A stretch of 64,000 nt of DNA from Straminergon stramineum (taxonomy: Eukaryota; Streptophyta; Bryopsida; Hypnales; Calliergonaceae), in NCBI GenBank assembly GCA_963920665.1, contig OY987265.1, positions 40,801,001 to 40,865,000 of the forward strand, in the 5' to 3' direction. The notes below the pieces were generated by a model. That model was given only the letters and a program-made list of their open reading frames with translations, was not told where the DNA came from and made no database searches. The position numbers and the translations under genes were made by a program. How positions within the stretch are numbered: position 1 is the first letter of the stretch; every line of letters starts with the position of its first letter. Positions 1-12,273 of this stretch are shown piece after piece.

Positions 1-1046
1 CGGAACAAACGACCCACAGTTCAGGCACAAGCTCACAGGGGGTCTGGAGGGTGAGGATTACCCTTCCGAACTCACTCCAGATCTTCTTTCCTAATCAACA
101 ATCAGATGATGCGAGTATTACCAAGAATTCGACAGTAATTCAATCGGTCTATATTATCATTCAGGAAGTTTACAGAAGGTTTGCGTGAAGACTGAGCTTC
201 TCCGTTTGCTACTTAAAGCCACTGAAAACTCTAACAGATAACTGCCCTTAGCCTAGAACTGCTCAAGCCATGTAACCGCCGTATATACGTCCCGCTGTTA
301 CGATGTAATCGTAACACTATGCTTTGATAGTAAGTGCTTAGAAATACTTTTGGGTCCTACATCCACATGTGGTTGCTAGGATTAAAATAAAAGCTTTCCC
401 TTTTACATTGCATCTATATTTGATCTTACTTCATATATATATATATATATTTATTTTTTAAAAATATATATTATTATTCTTTTCCACTTTCAATTTAAAA
501 ATATTGATTCAATTTTTGTATCTTTTGTGTTGTTGAATTTTTGGTTTGGGGTTTTATCCATCTGTTGAGAGTATATGTATAAGGTGTGTGCATTGTGAAG
601 AGTTGCATCCAAAGCATCCCCTTATACTCAAAGGTTATAAATTGGAGGGAGAACCATGACTTGTTTATTTATTTTGTGTTGTTATATTTTATTTTTATCC
701 ATGTTTTTCTATATATTAGTGACATTGAAATAAGTCATGCTCTTTTTATTTATACAATATAGGTATCTTTGATTAGCTAAAAATTTTCAATGAAGCTCTC
801 TTCAAATTTATAGTACATTTTTTTCTTTTCCACTTTCATAGGATTGAGGGTGAATTCATGAAATAAATTGTAGGTCTCTTTCAAAATAGAAGTCATTGTC
901 TTGTAACTATGTGAATATATCTACTAAGAAACATATACAAATAACATTGAAATAGTCAATTTTATTATTTATACAATATAGGTACCCTTTAGAGTCCACA
1001 AGTGTTCAATCAATTCTCCTCTAAGTCCATGATGTGTATCTTCATT
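1..1046. other. Non-coding stretch with a slightly GC-richer left end
   Basis: No reading frame of note. Bases 1-350 are less AT-rich than what follows and could be the end of a retroelement LTR or leader, but no terminus or primer site was recognised. A short (AT)n run lies at 433-450. The rest is AT-rich and unassigned. Confidence 0.4.
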
Positions 1047-2192
1047 CTACACTTCTCTAGTATTAGGGAGCAACTCATCAAATGATAAGCCTCTTTGAAA
1101 CAATAAGTCATCATTTTGCAACTCTGTGATGATGTTTTCTAGCTCTAGAACATCTTGTTCATCTTCCACAATTATATTGTGGAGGATGCAACAAGTGACT
1201 ATAATATCATTGATCATCTCCATGTTCCAATGCCGACAGGGGTTATGGATGATGGCAAAGAGAGCTTGCAAAACACCAGAGCAACGCTCCACTTCCTTTC
1301 GGACAGCCTCTTGGCGCATTGCAAAATAGGCTTTCTTCTCATCAGTTGCCATATGAATACTCTGCACGAAGATAGACCATCTAGGATATATTCCATCTAT
1401 CAATAAATAGTAACGATCATAGTCACATTCATTGACGGTAAAATGCATATCTGATGTTGTAGATGTCAATAGATTGTGAACAAGAGGAGAACGTTGCAAA
1501 ACATTTAGGTCATTATTTGACCCTAGCAAACCAAAGAAGGCATGCCAAATATGCAAGTCCTCACTAGCTACTGCCTCAAGAATAATGGATTTCTTGCCAG
1601 CTCTATCTCCAAAGTCCTTCTGCCAAGCTACGGGACAATTTTTCCATTCATAGTGCATATAATCTAAGGATGTAAACATCCCTCAAAATCCACATGCTTT
1701 ATTGATAGCTAGTTGCTTCTCAAAGTCTATACGTGTTGGTTGATGCAAATGGTACTCTTCAAACTCCGCTCGAATTGCAAGACAAAAACGCTTCAATGAC
1801 TCCATAGCAGTGCTCTCACTAGTTCTACAATACTCATTTGTGGCATTGACACATAAACTATAACAAAGCATTCTCAAAGCAGAAGTGATTTTTTGGTGTA
1901 GAGACAAACCTTGAACACTACATGCATCCATTTTTTGCACAAAATAGTTGTCTTGACTATAAACCCTATCCATGATTGTTAGAAATAATGATCGCCGCAT
2001 ACAGAAGCGGCGACGGAATAGACTTGGGCCATAGAGAGGAATATCAGAGAAATAATCTTTGATCATCCTCTTGTGCATCTCATGTCTATCTCTCTCAATA
2101 TTTGCCGCTCTTCCTAGTTGGGAGCCATCCACAACGCTAAGTCTCTCCAAAACACCCATATTCCCCACTTCCAATCCTAGAACCCATCTCAA
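1047..2192 (-). pseudogene. PIF/Harbinger-type transposase (HARBI1-like), one internal stop
   Basis: Minus-strand coding sequence running from 2192 down to 1047. It is one continuous frame of about 380 codons interrupted only by a TGA at 1683-1685. The product resembles plant HARBI1-like nucleases (DDE superfamily), which cut and rejoin DNA during transposition. The N-terminal half contains a helical region (RDRHEMHKRMIKDYF). The C-terminal half begins at the first catalytic Asp (SLDYMHYEWKNCP), followed by the second Asp (LIDGIYPRW) and the Glu (KEVERCSGVLQALF). All three DDE residues are therefore visible. The single nonsense codon sits just before the first catalytic Asp. A sequence resembling a Harbinger end (GGAGATGCTCT near 2650 on plus) may be the right terminus. 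No matching left end was found. Sure of the family, less sure of element limits. Confidence 0.88.
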
Positions 2193-4255
2193 AGCGAAGT
2201 CATCTTCTTCATCATCTTCAAGTAAACATTGTCTTGTTGCTATAAGACGTGCCCTCTATGGAAGCATTATATATCAACTGTAAACAACAAGAGAGTACAT
2301 ACAAGCACCCTAAACTCATCCTAAACTCAAACCAGAACTTGCAAAAGAACTGTCAACCACAACCAAGGTTCAACAGTACACCACAGGGCCAACCTTGCAA
2401 GACAATGAACAATACTACAGACGGTGGCAACAATGCAAGATAGTGAACAGTACCATACAATGCCAACAGTGCAAGATAGTAAGAATGCATTGATTGAACG
2501 ACCTAGAGATCGAGGACAATTGTAGATATTGGCCGTTTCTGTGGGGCTGAAGGGTGGGTATGGTTGGGGGAGTACTCGACCAAAGGCCCCTTTTTCATTC
2601 AGGGCCCTAGCCATAGGGAGTTCCCCATGCCAATCTGGGCGAGCAAGAGTGGAGATGCTCTGAGCCAAACAGTGAGCTTAGAACTCAAAAGCTAACTCAT
2701 GAAAGCTAGACAGTGAGTTTCTTTTTAAAAAAACAAACAAACAAACTAGATAGTGAACTTTGAAGTTCAAATTGTGAATTTCTTTAAAGAGCTTACATTG
2801 ATTGATTTTGGAATTTCAAAGGGTGATTGTGTTTGTGGAAAAAATCAAATACAAAACTATAAACTAGATTCTGCACTTCCACAAAACCTAGGAAACAATA
2901 GTATAGGGGTTCTTCTTTTTAGGAAAAGGTTAAATCAGTCTAACGCTTTATGATTAAAGTCACTTACAAATAGATTTATGTTTACAAGTTTAGTAGAATA
3001 TTATATCACTCTTATTCCTGTGTATAAAATTTGTTGGCCAGTCCGTTACCACTATATGTGTAAAGTCCCAGTCCTATATAGTGTTCTAAGGGAGGTCAAA
3101 TCATTCTTTGTCAAATAAATCAGGTTTTGTCAAATGAATCTTATATGATGCATGCTTTAGGATTTAATCATAACAAGATAATACTTATAAAATAGTACAC
3201 ATAATTTATTAATTATCCCTTTTTATGTTTAGGTCAAATTGTCCAGTCAATCTACAGCTATCTTGTTCATGCAAGAATGTCTAGCATTTCTTAATAATTC
3301 TTAATTCTTTTGCTTTTGCCAAATTATGTCAAATGAATCCAAACCAACAAGGGTTAACATACAAACATAACATTGGAACAATTTATATTTGGGCCATACC
3401 TATAGAACCCATGACCAACGCTTTAAAACAAATCACAATTTATTCTATTACACAAACCCTAAGACCAAATATTTAAATACAACAAAACATAAGTATATAT
3501 TACAAAGAACCACCCATAGACCTAAGAGCATAAGATCCAACTTCAGCAATAAGCATATAAAATAATATTTAAAAATTAACTCTATATATGTATATATTAT
3601 AATAGCCCTATAGATGCACTTAAGACCCAAAGGCGTGCCCCGAAGCCCAAACCGGTGGAAAATTGTAAAAAAATGAGACGGGACCTATTCCCATGGGTAG
3701 CAGACCCTATGACCGTGCAACCAGCCCTATGGCCGTGTGCACATCCAATTGCGTCCGCGCACCTATCTGCACGCCGAACCTGGGTTTGCTTCGGCCTTCG
3801 TTGCAATTCAAATTTGTGTTCGTTTTAATCGAATTTTTGTGAATTCCGTCCTGATTCTTACTCATCATTATCTTCTTGATCTATACGACCTTCTTTAACA
3901 CCGAATTGATATATAATTTTCTAAATTTCTACATTTGAGGAAGAGGCCAGGTTGATGCCAATTTCAGAATTTGTATCAATTTGTTTGCAATTTCTCTCCG
4001 GTGATTGCAATTTCACGAATTTCGCATTCAAAACACACAAGGCACAAGCAATCCGCCCTTCAGATTTCACAATCTTTTAAATTTCATAATTTTCCTCACC
4101 CCAGGCTTTCTATCAATGTTGAAATTTAATTCGAAAATCCAAGAAGTCAATCTGAAATTGGAGGATTATGCTTACAGAGAAAATTGAATCGTCTGCACTC
4201 AATCCATCGATTGGTAACCAGGGTTTGGCGAGTTCTTTGGTTTTCTCTTCGAAAT
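2193..4255. other. Unassigned sequence between Harbinger relic and copia element
   Basis: The part up to about 2670 is probably the 5' non-coding part of the Harbinger element, since GGAGATGCTCT near 2650 resembles such termini. From 2700 to 3600 the sequence is AT-rich with no gene signal. From about 3640 to 4255 it is GC-richer and is the left flank of the copia insertion; it continues at 9689 after the element. No protein family recognised. Confidence 0.4.
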
Positions 4256-4468
4256 TGTTAGGATAGTATGTACAATGTAGTATGTACACACAATTAGTAT
4301 AGGTTACATAGTCTTAAGGATACACCTTTTACTAAGAATTACACCTTTTGGGTTCATGAACAATTACATATAGATATTAGGTGAATACAATGTATAATCA
4401 TTATGATATAATATATAAATAAATTCTTCTTCACAGTCTACAAGAATGTAGCCATGTAGATTATATTA
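4256..4468 (+). repeat. 5' LTR of copia element
   Basis: Starts TGTTAGGATAG and matches 9476-9688 at about 96% identity. The last three bases are uncertain (TTA here, ATA in the other copy). The end at 4468 was chosen because it abuts the primer-binding site and gives a 5-bp flanking duplication. The LTR is short for copia and AT-rich. Confidence 0.93.
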
Positions 4469-4480
4469 TGGTATCAGAGC
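4469..4480 (+). other. Primer-binding site, initiator tRNA-Met type
   Basis: TGGTATCAGAGC directly after the 5' LTR is the sequence complementary to the 3' end of plant initiator tRNA-Met and is used by most plant copia elements to prime minus-strand DNA. Confidence 0.93.
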
Positions 4481-4486
4481 GGGAAA

Positions 4487-4861
4487 ATGTGTTTTCCTAA
4501 GAGACCTAATGATGCTAATAATTCAAGTGAAGATGTCTTTAATTTACTAATTGAAGACGATGTACAAGAAGAAGTTGAAATTCAACTTCGACATACAAAT
4601 ACATTGTTTAATGAATTTTTTCAAATCCCACTCGATGAAGTTTCACTTCCTCTTATTGATGAAGTTGACGAATCTTTACTTTTAGTACAACAAAATTATG
4701 AATTTGTAAATGCTCGTGCAACATATCTTAATGAATTAATTCATGTTAATGAAGTCAATCCTAATTTAGAAATTAGTAATGGAATAAGAGAGAATATTAC
4801 TCACTTTCAAAATTTGAATCTTGAATTTGAAATTCAAGCTATTTTGAGACAAGATAATTAA
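4487..4861 (+). CDS. Acidic leader ORF upstream of copia gag, unknown function
   Basis: An uninterrupted 124-codon frame starting six bases after the primer site and ending 114 bases before the gag start. The product begins MCFPKRPND and is strongly acidic (many Asp and Glu, for example IEDDVQEEVEI), with Leu- and Asn-rich stretches and no Cys clusters or membrane segment. It resembles no copia protein that I know. Unlike gag and pol, which carry nonsense codons, it is still open, but its length is not enough to prove selection. It could be an accessory protein, an upstream regulatory ORF, or chance in AT-rich DNA. Confidence 0.45.
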   Translation: MCFPKRPNDANNSSEDVFNLLIEDDVQEEVEIQLRHTNTLFNEFFQIPLDEVSLPLIDEVDESLLLVQQNYEFVNARATYLNELIHVNEVNPNLEISNGIRENITHFQNLNLEFEIQAILRQDN

Positions 4862-4975
4862 AATTAATTAATTCATAACAATCAATGATGGAACACATTC
4901 ATAAACCACAAATACTCATCATGAATACTTTCTTTATTTTATAAATTTACTATTTAAAATTCAAATAAATAAATT

Positions 4976-5898
4976 ATGGATTTTAATAAAACAAATAACC
5001 TTGGAAAATTATCTTTTGATAATTATACCACTTGGCGAATTCGCATCACTCATTTATTAAAGAAAGAAAAATTATGGCGAGTTGTCAAAGGAGAAGAAAT
5101 CAAGCCACAATCCTCCACTTCTTCAAGAGGTAATGAGACACATCCTCCAGCTACTGGTGCTGGATGAGTCAAGGAATGGGAAGAAAAGGACGAATTTGCT
5201 CAATCACTCTTAATTAAGAATGTCAAAAATATATGTCTTGGTCATTTAACCTTTGACACTGCTCACTTAAATTGGCAACAATTGGAGAAAATATTCCAAA
5301 ATAAAGATGTATTGAATCATTGTTTTCTACATCGAAAATATGTCAATTTTCGAATGACCAATGCCGAAAATGTAACCAATCATATTCATGAATTTAAATT
5401 GTTGCTAGAAGAATTAGCCACAGTTGGATTGGTATATACTGAAGAAGATCAAGTAGAAACTTTATTGGCAAGTTTGCCAGAATCGTATGAATCAATTATA
5501 CAGGCATTGAATAATACACCAATAATAGTACAAGATGTTATCTCCAAGATCCTGCATGAGGATCTTCGGCGAAAGAAAAGTGGTGTTTCCACTAGTCATA
5601 GCGAAGTGCCCAAAGCCTTGTGGACAGGAGTAAAATCTTCTCCTACTAGATTTTCTCATTCCAATTCACAGGGTGGCTATTCCCGACATCAAGGCAATAC
5701 TGGTCAAGGTAGTTTTTATCAAAATAGGCCTAGTTCCAATGGAAGTAACAATGTCAATAAATTCCAAATGGATCAACGGCCCAGATACAACAATCAACGC
5801 ACTACTTCACAATTAATCCACTCTAATTATCAATCCTCTTACAAAAAAAAGGCATTTGTAATTATTGCAAAATACCATGTCATTATAAAAAGGATTGT
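4976..5898 (+). pseudogene. Copia gag, broken by one stop and one frameshift
   Basis: The gag polyprotein packages element RNA into virus-like particles in the cytoplasm. The N-terminal start (LSFDNYTTWRIRITHLL) and central helical part (FRMTNAENVTNHIHEF, LLASLPESYESII) match the copia gag domain (UBN2 type). A TGA at 5165-5167 interrupts the frame. At a run of eight A (5843-5850) the frame changes. In the new frame, shared with pol, a CCHC zinc knuckle (C-x2-C-x4-H-x4-C) lies at 5857-5898. Because the knuckle belongs to gag, an indel in the A run is the simplest explanation. A slippage site cannot be excluded. Confidence 0.88.
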
Positions 5899-5955
5899 AG
5901 AAAATATCATACTGATTTACAAGCAGGTAAAGTTATTCTTGGTCACCTACCCAAT

Positions 5956-8900
5956 ATGAATAAACCATCAACATTTGTTGGTGTTATTCGTACTACCGTC
6001 ACTAATTCAACAACTCTTGTTCTTACAAATGAATGGTACCTTGACTCAGGGGCTATTCACCATCTCACCTACCATGGCGAATGGTTTCTTACTTATTCTC
6101 AATTACATCCCTATGAGTTAGTTTACCTTGGGGACAATACTATTCAGGAAATATTTGGCTATGGTTCCATACAAATCACCCTTGTTAATCGAGATGATAG
6201 ATTACTTGATCATATCTATCATGTTCCTGGTTTAACTCAAAATCTTATCTATGTTCGTCAAATGACAAAATTTGGTTCCAAAGTGACCTTCTCAGAAAGA
6301 GATGTAGTTTAACATGGTTTCAATGGCTCAATTACTACTTTGATTCAACCTCATATAGAGGGCCTTTACTTATTGGGAAAAACACATCTCCTCCTTATCT
6401 CATCCAGTTTTTGTAAGATGACATGTGCCACTCATATAGACACATCCTTGAATCTTAATATTCCTTCTCACTTATGGCATTACGACTTGGGTCATGCCCA
6501 TTTACAAAAGATATCTCTCATGCAACAATTTGCTATAGTACATGGATTTCCACAAAAAGCTCTTCCACCTTTAAATTTTTGTGAAAGTCGCATGTATGGT
6601 AAGCAATCACGTCCACGATTCCCTAAACTTACTCTCCAAGCACTCCAATTACTTGAATTGATACATTCTGATCTTTGTGGCCCTATGCTTGGATATTCAT
6701 TAGGCAGTGCTCTTTATTTTGTCACTTTTATCGATGATTATAGTAGATATTCTACCATATATTTATTAAAAAGAAAATCCTCTATGATTACTTGTTTTCA
6801 AGCATATAAAGTTTTGGTTGAAAACCAAACCTCTCATAAGCTTCAAATTATCCGCACAAACAATGGTACCGAATATACATCCCATGCTTTTACAAAGATT
6901 TGTATGGATAGTGGCATACTACATCAGCTTACAGCTACATATACACCGCAACAAAATGGTGTTGCTAAACACAAAAATCGGACCCTTATTGAATCCGCCC
7001 AATGCATGCTTCAAGCGGTTGCCCTCCCCTCTTTTTTTTGAGGTGAAGCCATTAAGACAACAAATTACATACAAAATTGCTTAACCACTAAAGCCTTAAA
7101 GAATCAAACTCCTCTTCAAATATGGATCAGTTGTTGCCCCTCTATTTATCATTTCTGCATTTTTGGTTGTGATGCCTATGTTCACAATCCTAAAGCCAAG
7201 CGCAAGAAATTTGACTCTAAAAGTCAAAAATGTATTTTCTTGGGTTATAGCCAACAAGTGAAGGGATATCGCTTATATAATCCTTCTACAAAGGAAATTA
7301 TCATAAGTCACTATGTCATTTTCAACGAACAACTTCCTAATTTATTTTCTACACTCTCAACTCATAATCTTTTGCCTCCATTAGATTTTGATGTTGTACA
7401 TTTCACACGTTTAACCCATCCAATTTATTAACCTATCATCACTCCTCTACCTTTAGTAAATCCTCTAGTCACTCATATTGAACACTCTGTTGTCCAAAGC
7501 TTCCAATCTCCAGTAAATCCATTATTTTCTTCTGCTTCTGGTGAGCCTTCATCACCTCGTTCCATTCATTCTCAAAACTGTTCTGTTGATCAAAATATCC
7601 AACATACTCTTTCAACCTCTCATACAACACCTCCTCCTAGGCTGTCTCCTCCTCAACCCCCCAACAAAACCACCCCTCACACACCTAGATCACCCTTTAA
7701 GCTAACCTCCAGCTTTGGCAGAACTTACAAGCCTAATTCTAGATATGCAAATATTCATACCATTCTTGCCTCAAGCCACTCCTCTATTATTGGACCTTTA
7801 ACTTATCATGAAGCCCTTTATAGTCTTGAATGCAAATAGTAGCAAGCTGCTATGGACAATGAATATTTTTCCTTAATCAAAAATCATACATGGGACCTAG
7901 TTGACCTTCCTTTTACACAACAACCTATTAACAACAAGTGAATTTTTACTATCAAATATAAATCCAATAGTTCAGTCGAGCGTTTCAAAGCCCACCTTGT
8001 TGCTGAAAGATATTTCCAAATCCATGGAGTTGACTACACTAACACTTTTTCTCCTATTGTCAAAATTACCTCTATTCACGTTTTACTCGCCCTCTGTGCT
8101 CTTCATGATTGGGAAATTCACCAATTAGATGTCAAGATTGCTTTTTTATATGGTGATTTAAATGAACTCATTTTTATGCGACAACCGGAAGGCTATGTCC
8201 AACCAGGTTCTCCACATAAGGTTTGTCGACTAAATTACAGTCTCTATGGATTAAAGCAAGCTGCTTGTGTGTGGTACTTTAAATTTCAAACCTATCTATT
8301 CTCCCTTGGTTTTTCTCCTATTAAAGCTGATTCCAATGTATATATTCAAGTTTTTACTAAGGATTTTATACTCCTTGCCCTCTATGTTGATGATGCCATT
8401 TTAGTTTCCAATAACTTATCCCTTATTACAAAGATCAAAATGCAATTGTTCGAAGCCTTTGAAATGACAAACCATGGTTCTATTCATTATCTCTTGGGCA
8501 TTCCTAATGACCATAATCAACTTCAACTTACTATTACCATTCATCAAAATAAATATATTCTCTCCATCCTTCGATGCTTTAATATGATCAATTGTCATCC
8601 AATTTCCACACTATTTGAGGTCAACATGAAATTATCCAAATCACAGAGTTTCCAAACTGATGAAGAAAAACACGAGATGTCTCATGTCCCTTATGCCAAT
8701 GCTGCTGGTACTATTACTTATGCTAGTTACGTTACACATCTAGACTTGGCCTATGCAGTGGAAGAAGTGAATCAGCATAGTTCCAATCCTGGAAAAACAC
8801 ATTGACTTGTTGTAAAAAGAATATTTCGTTATTTACAAGGCACAACAAATAAAGGCGTCATGTATGGCCCAATTATTAATCAAATAAATGATCCTACAAC

Positions 8901-9378
8901 CTTAGTAGGTTATACAGATGCTGATTGGGCCATGGAGATTGATGGGAGAAAATCCACATCAAGTTATACTTTTATTCTTGCTAATGGTGCTATATGTTGG
9001 AGAAGTTAAAGGCAACAAACTGTCGCTCTTTCAAGTACAGAAGCAGAATATAAAGCGGCAACTAAAACTTGTAAAGAAGCCTTATGGTTAAGAAGCTTAA
9101 TGACCGATCTTCAATTTCCTCAACTTTTACCTACAATTATTAAATGTGATAATAGAAGCACTATAGCTTTAACCCACAATCCACAATTCCATGCAAGGAC
9201 TAAACATATTGAAATACAACATCATATTATAAGAGAGATAGTCCAAGATGAAAAAGTCCATATTGAATATTGTCATACTTCAGAGAATATTGCAGATATA
9301 TTCACTAAAAGTTTAACAAAAGAAAAACACGAAATTTGCCTTACTAAACTTGGTGTTCAAGAACCCTATTCAAGCTAA
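5956..9378 (+). pseudogene. Copia pol (protease, integrase, RT, RNase H), eight nonsense codons
   Basis: One frame throughout with stops at 6310, 7039, 7429, 7837, 7840, 7939, 8803 and 9007, ending at 9376-9378. Protease: LDSG with Asp at 6043. Integrase: pre-integrase zinc region near 6470-6600, where the second Cys of CxxC is Arg (6589). Of the catalytic triad, Asp at 6670 is kept, the second Asp is Asn (6859) and the Glu is Lys (6967). Reverse transcriptase: YVDD intact at 8383-8394. RNase H: Asp at 8917 (YTDADW) and Glu at 9040 (STEAEY) visible. At least four of the stops (7039, 7837, 7840, 8803) replace Trp codons expected from the family. No indel is needed anywhere, so decay was by point change. 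Non-functional. Confidence 0.93.
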
Positions 9379-9466
9379 AAGAAATCTATATTGTTTTATT
9401 GATTAAGCTTGGCCGACTTAATTTGATAGAAGAATATAGTGTATAAAGTTAGAATATGTAACCTAT

Positions 9467-9475
9467 AAGTGGGAG
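9467..9475 (+). other. Polypurine tract
   Basis: AAGTGGGAG lies immediately before the 3' LTR, where plus-strand priming occurs. Confidence 0.8.
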
Positions 9476-9688
9476 TGTTAGAATAGTATGTACAACGTAG
9501 TATATACACACAATTAGTATAGGTTACATAGTCTTAAGGACACACCCTTTACTAAGAATTACACCTTTTGGGTTCATGAACAATTACATATAGATATTAG
9601 GTGAATACAATGTATAATTATTATGATATAATATATAAATAAATTCTTCTTCATAGTCTACAAGAATGTAGCCATGTAGATTATAATA
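9476..9688 (+). repeat. 3' LTR of copia element
   Basis: Begins TGTTAGAATAG. It differs from the 5' LTR by seven transitions in the first 210 bases plus one transversion near the end. It is followed by AAAAT, the presumed right target duplication. Confidence 0.93.
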
Positions 9689-10559
9689 AAAATCTAGCGT
9701 TGTTCCTCCGATTTGCTCCTCCTTCGTTTAGGTTACCGCTAGTAGGATTTCAGTTCCACCTGCTCAGACTCCTACTCATGGCAACTTGAATCGACCTGAT
9801 CTGGGTTTGTTTTGTTTTGTTTTGTTTTTTGTTTTTTCCACAGTGCGAATTCAACTTCTGGAATTGTAGTCACTCCGAATCTCACAACCCGCAAGCACCT
9901 CTCCAAACAATCTCAATACATCCGGAAAAATTCTTCTTTCCAAACTTCTGCCAATTCACCGCGTTGCTTCGTCAAGCTTGGTGCTAATCAACCAACTCCC
10001 AGAAAGCTTTCAAGCCTACTTCCTTGTCAGCCTTAGGTTGGTCTCTCACTTCTTCCGTTTGTTGTTTTCTTTGTCTCTCAGCTAGAACGAATGACAACAA
10101 TATGCGAATTCAAATAATACACATAATAACAATGACGAATATATAATCTCAAAACACAGAATGCAAAATAATAATATCAATTACAAATAAATTTTGGATC
10201 TTACAAATGCCGATTGATTGTTTAGTTTTTTAGTTTTTTATAGTTTTTCTAAAAAACAAACTAGTGGAAATTTGAAGGGGTGTGACCTAAATCACACCTC
10301 ATTCATCCAAGTGTTTTTATTTTTATTTATTTCTTTATTCATTTTTATCATCCATCCTATGCTAATAGTCCTATTTACACTTAGAAATGCAATTTAACTT
10401 TAATTCTAAGTAAACTTTTACTTTTTCCTACTTAAAGGGCCCCTAATAGCTAATTTTTTTCTAAATTTACTATTTTTTTTCTAAATTTTCTTTCTACAAA
10501 AACCATCTTCTCACCATAATTCCTACACATCATTTAGGAGCTACACTCAAAGGAAGTGA
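9689..10559. other. Right flank of copia insertion, unassigned
   Basis: Continues the GC-richer target sequence to about 10060 (contains a TTTTG-repeat stretch near 9805), then AT-rich DNA. No gene recognised. Homology between the two Harbinger 5' arms becomes clear only from about 10560 onwards. Confidence 0.4.
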
Positions 10560-12273
10560 AGTTTGAAGTTGGAGAGTCGAAAAGTTGAAGAAAAGGGAAA
10601 GAGATGAAAAAATGGAATCCAAGCGCAATTAAGGTATGAATCTTTTGGATTGGATTTGATACTTTATTCTTTTTATTATTCAATAAATTGTTGGTTAGTC
10701 ATTAATTAGGATTTCTATAGGGGTTAGTAGGTTTGACTTTGGCTAAGTTTTGTTTTATTAGGCTTAATAAGACGAATAGATAAAACAAAATTCTAACTAA
10801 TATCTTTTGGATGATTTGGAAAATTACAAGATAATTAGAATTTATTAGATTTGATTTAGTAGATTTAAAAGGTTTGGGGATATTAAAATAATTTCTAATT
10901 AATTAGGAATTGTCTTAAATACAACTAAAATTAATAAAATCCCATAACTATTAGTAGGAAAAGCAAAATTGAAATAAAAATACAACAATGAACAAGGATT
11001 AATTTCAAATTGCGTGATGGATTAGCAAAAATGGAGGATGAGGGAGCAGGTTATTAGGAGACCATTCATCTCGTGATCCTTAAAGATGATACAATCGACC
11101 CCTTTATAGGCAAGGTATGTTAAATTCTTTACATTTTGCTTTTAAATTTCAAGTTGATTAAGAAATTCACTCAATAGCATAAAACTTAGAAAACTTTGGG
11201 AATTTAAAAAAAAAAGAATCAACCTTAACCAAATTTCGAATTAGATTTTAATTTAGAATATAATAAAAAATCTAACCATTTATAATTAGGTGAACTTTAT
11301 TTGAAATTTGAATGAAAAATTGATGTTTTCATAAAAAAGTTCCAAACAAAAGAATCTTAGAATCTAGGAAGAATTTAGAAATTTAGATTAATTAAGAATT
11401 ATAATTGTTCGCTTAGATTAAAAGTAATTAATGAATGAAATTTAATTCGTTAGACTTTTTAAACAAATTTCAATCATTAATAACTTTTCATTAGGAATCT
11501 AGTGTTTTAGTGTTTTAGTGTTTTGCCTTGTTGAAAAGGTAATTTCTGAAATTTAATCTTAAAAACATAAAAAACACAAAAATAATAATTTATAATAGAA
11601 AGTTTGATTTAGGGTAGATTAGAAGATAATGGGAAAAGAATCTTTAAAGAATCTTTAAGGAATCATTTAAATTAGAAATCAATTAAGGAGTCTTTTAAAG
11701 ATTCCAAAATCTATTTTTGTTTAAAAAATACTTTCATTTTAAGTGAAAAAAGATTGAATGAAGTTTGGTTCTAATTTCAATGAAGTTCTTTGATTATTGG
11801 TCAACTTAGATTTAGTCTTAGAATTAGATAATTAACATCATGAAAAATTCAACCCGAAAATTTGGATTTATTTTGATTAGTTTTACTATTTTTAATTGGT
11901 GGATGAAGATTGTGAGGTAGTTTAAGGGTCAATATTTCATCCATTCATTTCTTTTACTAGGAATGTCAGAATTTAACTTGCTTTATCACTTTGGAAGGGA
12001 CAAATTACATTTTACAAGTCAAGTTAGATTGATTTTAGTTTGAATTCATCTTTTCATTAGGTATTTGATTTAGTTAACTATAGTTCAATAGTTTTAAGAT
12101 TTACATGATTTGAATTCAATTAGGATATGAAAAAACAAAGTATCCATTGCTTAGAAGGTGCAAATTGAACTTAGATTGAAAGCACCCTAAGATAATTGAT
12201 TTAACAAGCCGCTAGAACATGTCTGTAGATTTTAACTTAGAGAGTGGAGTTTAAAACACTCACAAGGAGTCAT
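10560..12273 (+). repeat. Plus-oriented arm of a Harbinger 5' inverted repeat
   Basis: About 1.7 kb with collinear similarity, in reverse orientation, to 21133-22840. Matching stretches include the sequences around 10690, 10950-11115 and 12180-12273. Divergence with many small indels shows that the copies are old. Confidence 0.85.

Larger units (their letters stand above)
4256..9688 (+). mobile_element. Complete but inactivated Ty1/copia LTR retrotransposon
   Basis: A 5.4-kb element with two 213-bp LTRs beginning TGTTA, a primer-binding site TGGTATCAGAGC at 4469-4480, gag, protease, integrase, reverse transcriptase and RNase H in copia order, and a polypurine tract at 9467-9475. The flanks GAAAT (4251-4255) and AAAAT (9689-9693) look like a 5-bp target duplication with one transition. 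The LTRs differ at about eight sites, seven of them transitions, so the insertion is not very recent. The pol frame carries eight internal stops yet no indel over about 3.5 kb. The element cannot move by itself. Confidence 0.95.

Noticed and set aside
433..450. Telomere or centromere repeat
   Set aside because: Plain (AT)n microsatellite.
2327..2668. 113-codon minus ORF upstream of the first Harbinger transposase
   Set aside because: Likely element 5' non-coding sequence including a terminus-like word; no domain and no splice link to the transposase was seen.
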